Below, piece after piece: positions 5,512 to 6,036 of a DNA stretch of 6,036 nucleotides. The notes beneath the pieces were generated by a model. The model made no database searches, had not been told where the DNA came from, and saw nothing but the letters and a program-made list of their open reading frames with translations. The DNA is from Alphaproteobacteria bacterium. GTDB lineage: Bacteria; Pseudomonadota; Alphaproteobacteria; UBA9219. The DNA is taken from positions 1 to 6,036 of the forward strand of contig JAGWKW010000084.1 in the NCBI GenBank assembly GCA_028865155.1, given 5' to 3'. Within the stretch, counting starts at the first letter, position 1, and each line of letters opens with the position of its first letter. Both the position numbers and the translations under genes were made by a program.

Positions 5512-6036
5512 ATGAGCCCCAAAACCGCCATGTCGAACACGCACCCGTCCTCCTCCCGCGACGCCTATGCCGAGGCGGGCGTCGATATCGACGCCGGCAA
5601 CGCCCTCGTCAGCGCGATCAAACCGATGGCCAAGGCGACGGCGCGCAAAGGCGCAGATGCCGGGCTGGGCGGCTTCGGCGCCCTGTTCGACCTCAGGGCC
5701 GCAGGCTTCCAAGACCCGATCCTGGTCAGCACGACCGACGGCGTCGGCACCAAGCTTAAAGTCGCCATCGATGCGCGCAGGCACAACACGGTCGGCATCG
5801 ACCTTGTCGCGATGTGCGTCAACGATTTGATCGTCCAAGGGGCAGAGCCTCTCCTGTTCCTCGATTATTTCGCGACCGGCAAGCTCCAAGTCGCAGCAGG
5901 CATCGAAATCGTCGCCGGTATCGCCGAAGGCTGCAAGCAAGCAGGTTGCGCGCTGGTCGGTGGAGAAACGGCGGAAATGCCCGGCATGTATGGCGACGGC
6001 GATTACGATCTGGCAGGCTTCGCAGTCGGCGCAGCC
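5512..6036 (+). CDS. purM: phosphoribosylformylglycinamidine cyclo-ligase PurM (3' truncated)
   Basis: PurM (AIR synthetase) closes the imidazole ring: FGAM plus ATP gives aminoimidazole ribonucleotide, the fifth step of purine synthesis, in the cytoplasm. The window holds the first 175 codons, about half of the usual 345 or so. Diagnostic motifs are [13 protein letters not shown] (18-30), GGFGALF (53-59), the ATP-binding [11 protein letters not shown] (73-83), [12 protein letters not shown] (95-106), [17 protein letters not shown] (109-125) and [11 protein letters not shown] (150-160), all close to the E. coli protein. The frame runs off the right edge intact. Two starts are possible, ATG 5512 and ATG 5530 (codon 7). 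Neither has a ribosome-binding site, and both add a short Ser/Thr-rich leader before the conserved part; the first is chosen. In alphaproteobacteria purN often follows, but that would lie outside the window. Confidence 0.97.
   Translation, partial: MSPKTAMSNTHPSSSRDAYAEAGVDIDAGNALVSAIKPMAKATARKGADAGLGGFGALFDLRAAGFQDPILVSTTDGVGTKLKVAIDARRHNTVGIDLVAMCVNDLIVQGAEPLLFLDYFATGKLQVAAGIEIVAGIAEGCKQAGCALVGGETAEMPGMYGDGDYDLAGFAVGAA

Noticed and set aside
5506..5940. Minus-strand 144-codon frame opposite purM
   Set aside because: Antisense shadow of the unmistakable PurM motifs.

Overview
This window looks like a chromosomal segment from a moderately GC-rich alphaproteobacterium. The GlmM and PurM sequences read as alphaproteobacterial, and from memory a DUF2066 gene beside purM is a familiar arrangement in Rhodospirillales-like and related alphaproteobacteria. 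The genus cannot be fixed from the sequence. The two secreted proteins in the middle are of kinds I associate with surface-interacting or predatory lineages (Micavibrio, Bdellovibrio), but that is only a hint.

Layout, left to right. (1) The 3' part of a gene for a multi-pass membrane protein with a large soluble C-terminal domain, resembling GT-C-type glycosyltransferases, runs in from the left edge. It ends in a one-base stop/start overlap with (2) glmM, phosphoglucosamine mutase, complete and with all its catalytic motifs. glmM meets (3) a convergent gene tail to tail, both stop codons sharing one TTAA. Gene 3 encodes a short Sec-exported protein whose C-terminal half is an S74-type intramolecular chaperone, as found on phage tail spikes. 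(4) A 163-bp AT-rich divergent intergenic region separates it from gene 5 and contains a foldable element: a 13-pair closing stem around a 9-bp hairpin, directly in front of the ribosome-binding site of the next gene. (5) A GTG-started gene encodes a secreted protein with 34 cysteines, one clear thrombospondin-type-1-like module and two tandem 46-residue related repeats. (6) Convergent to it, three bases away, is an Ogt/Ada-type O6-methylguanine-DNA methyltransferase. It is coupled by an ATGA overlap to the upstream gene (7), an exported DUF2066 protein. (8) A 109-bp divergent region with repeated CGGTTCC motifs leads to (9) purM, cut by the right edge after 175 codons.

Housekeeping functions (amino-sugar synthesis, purine synthesis, alkylation repair) flank a two-gene accessory insert of secreted, probably surface or extracellular proteins transcribed away from a shared control region. 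That divergent pair and its structured leader are the part most worth following up. The junctions are very compact: no gene pair except the two divergent ones has room for a terminator, and I found no convincing Rho-independent terminator, tRNA, rRNA, CRISPR array or insertion sequence.
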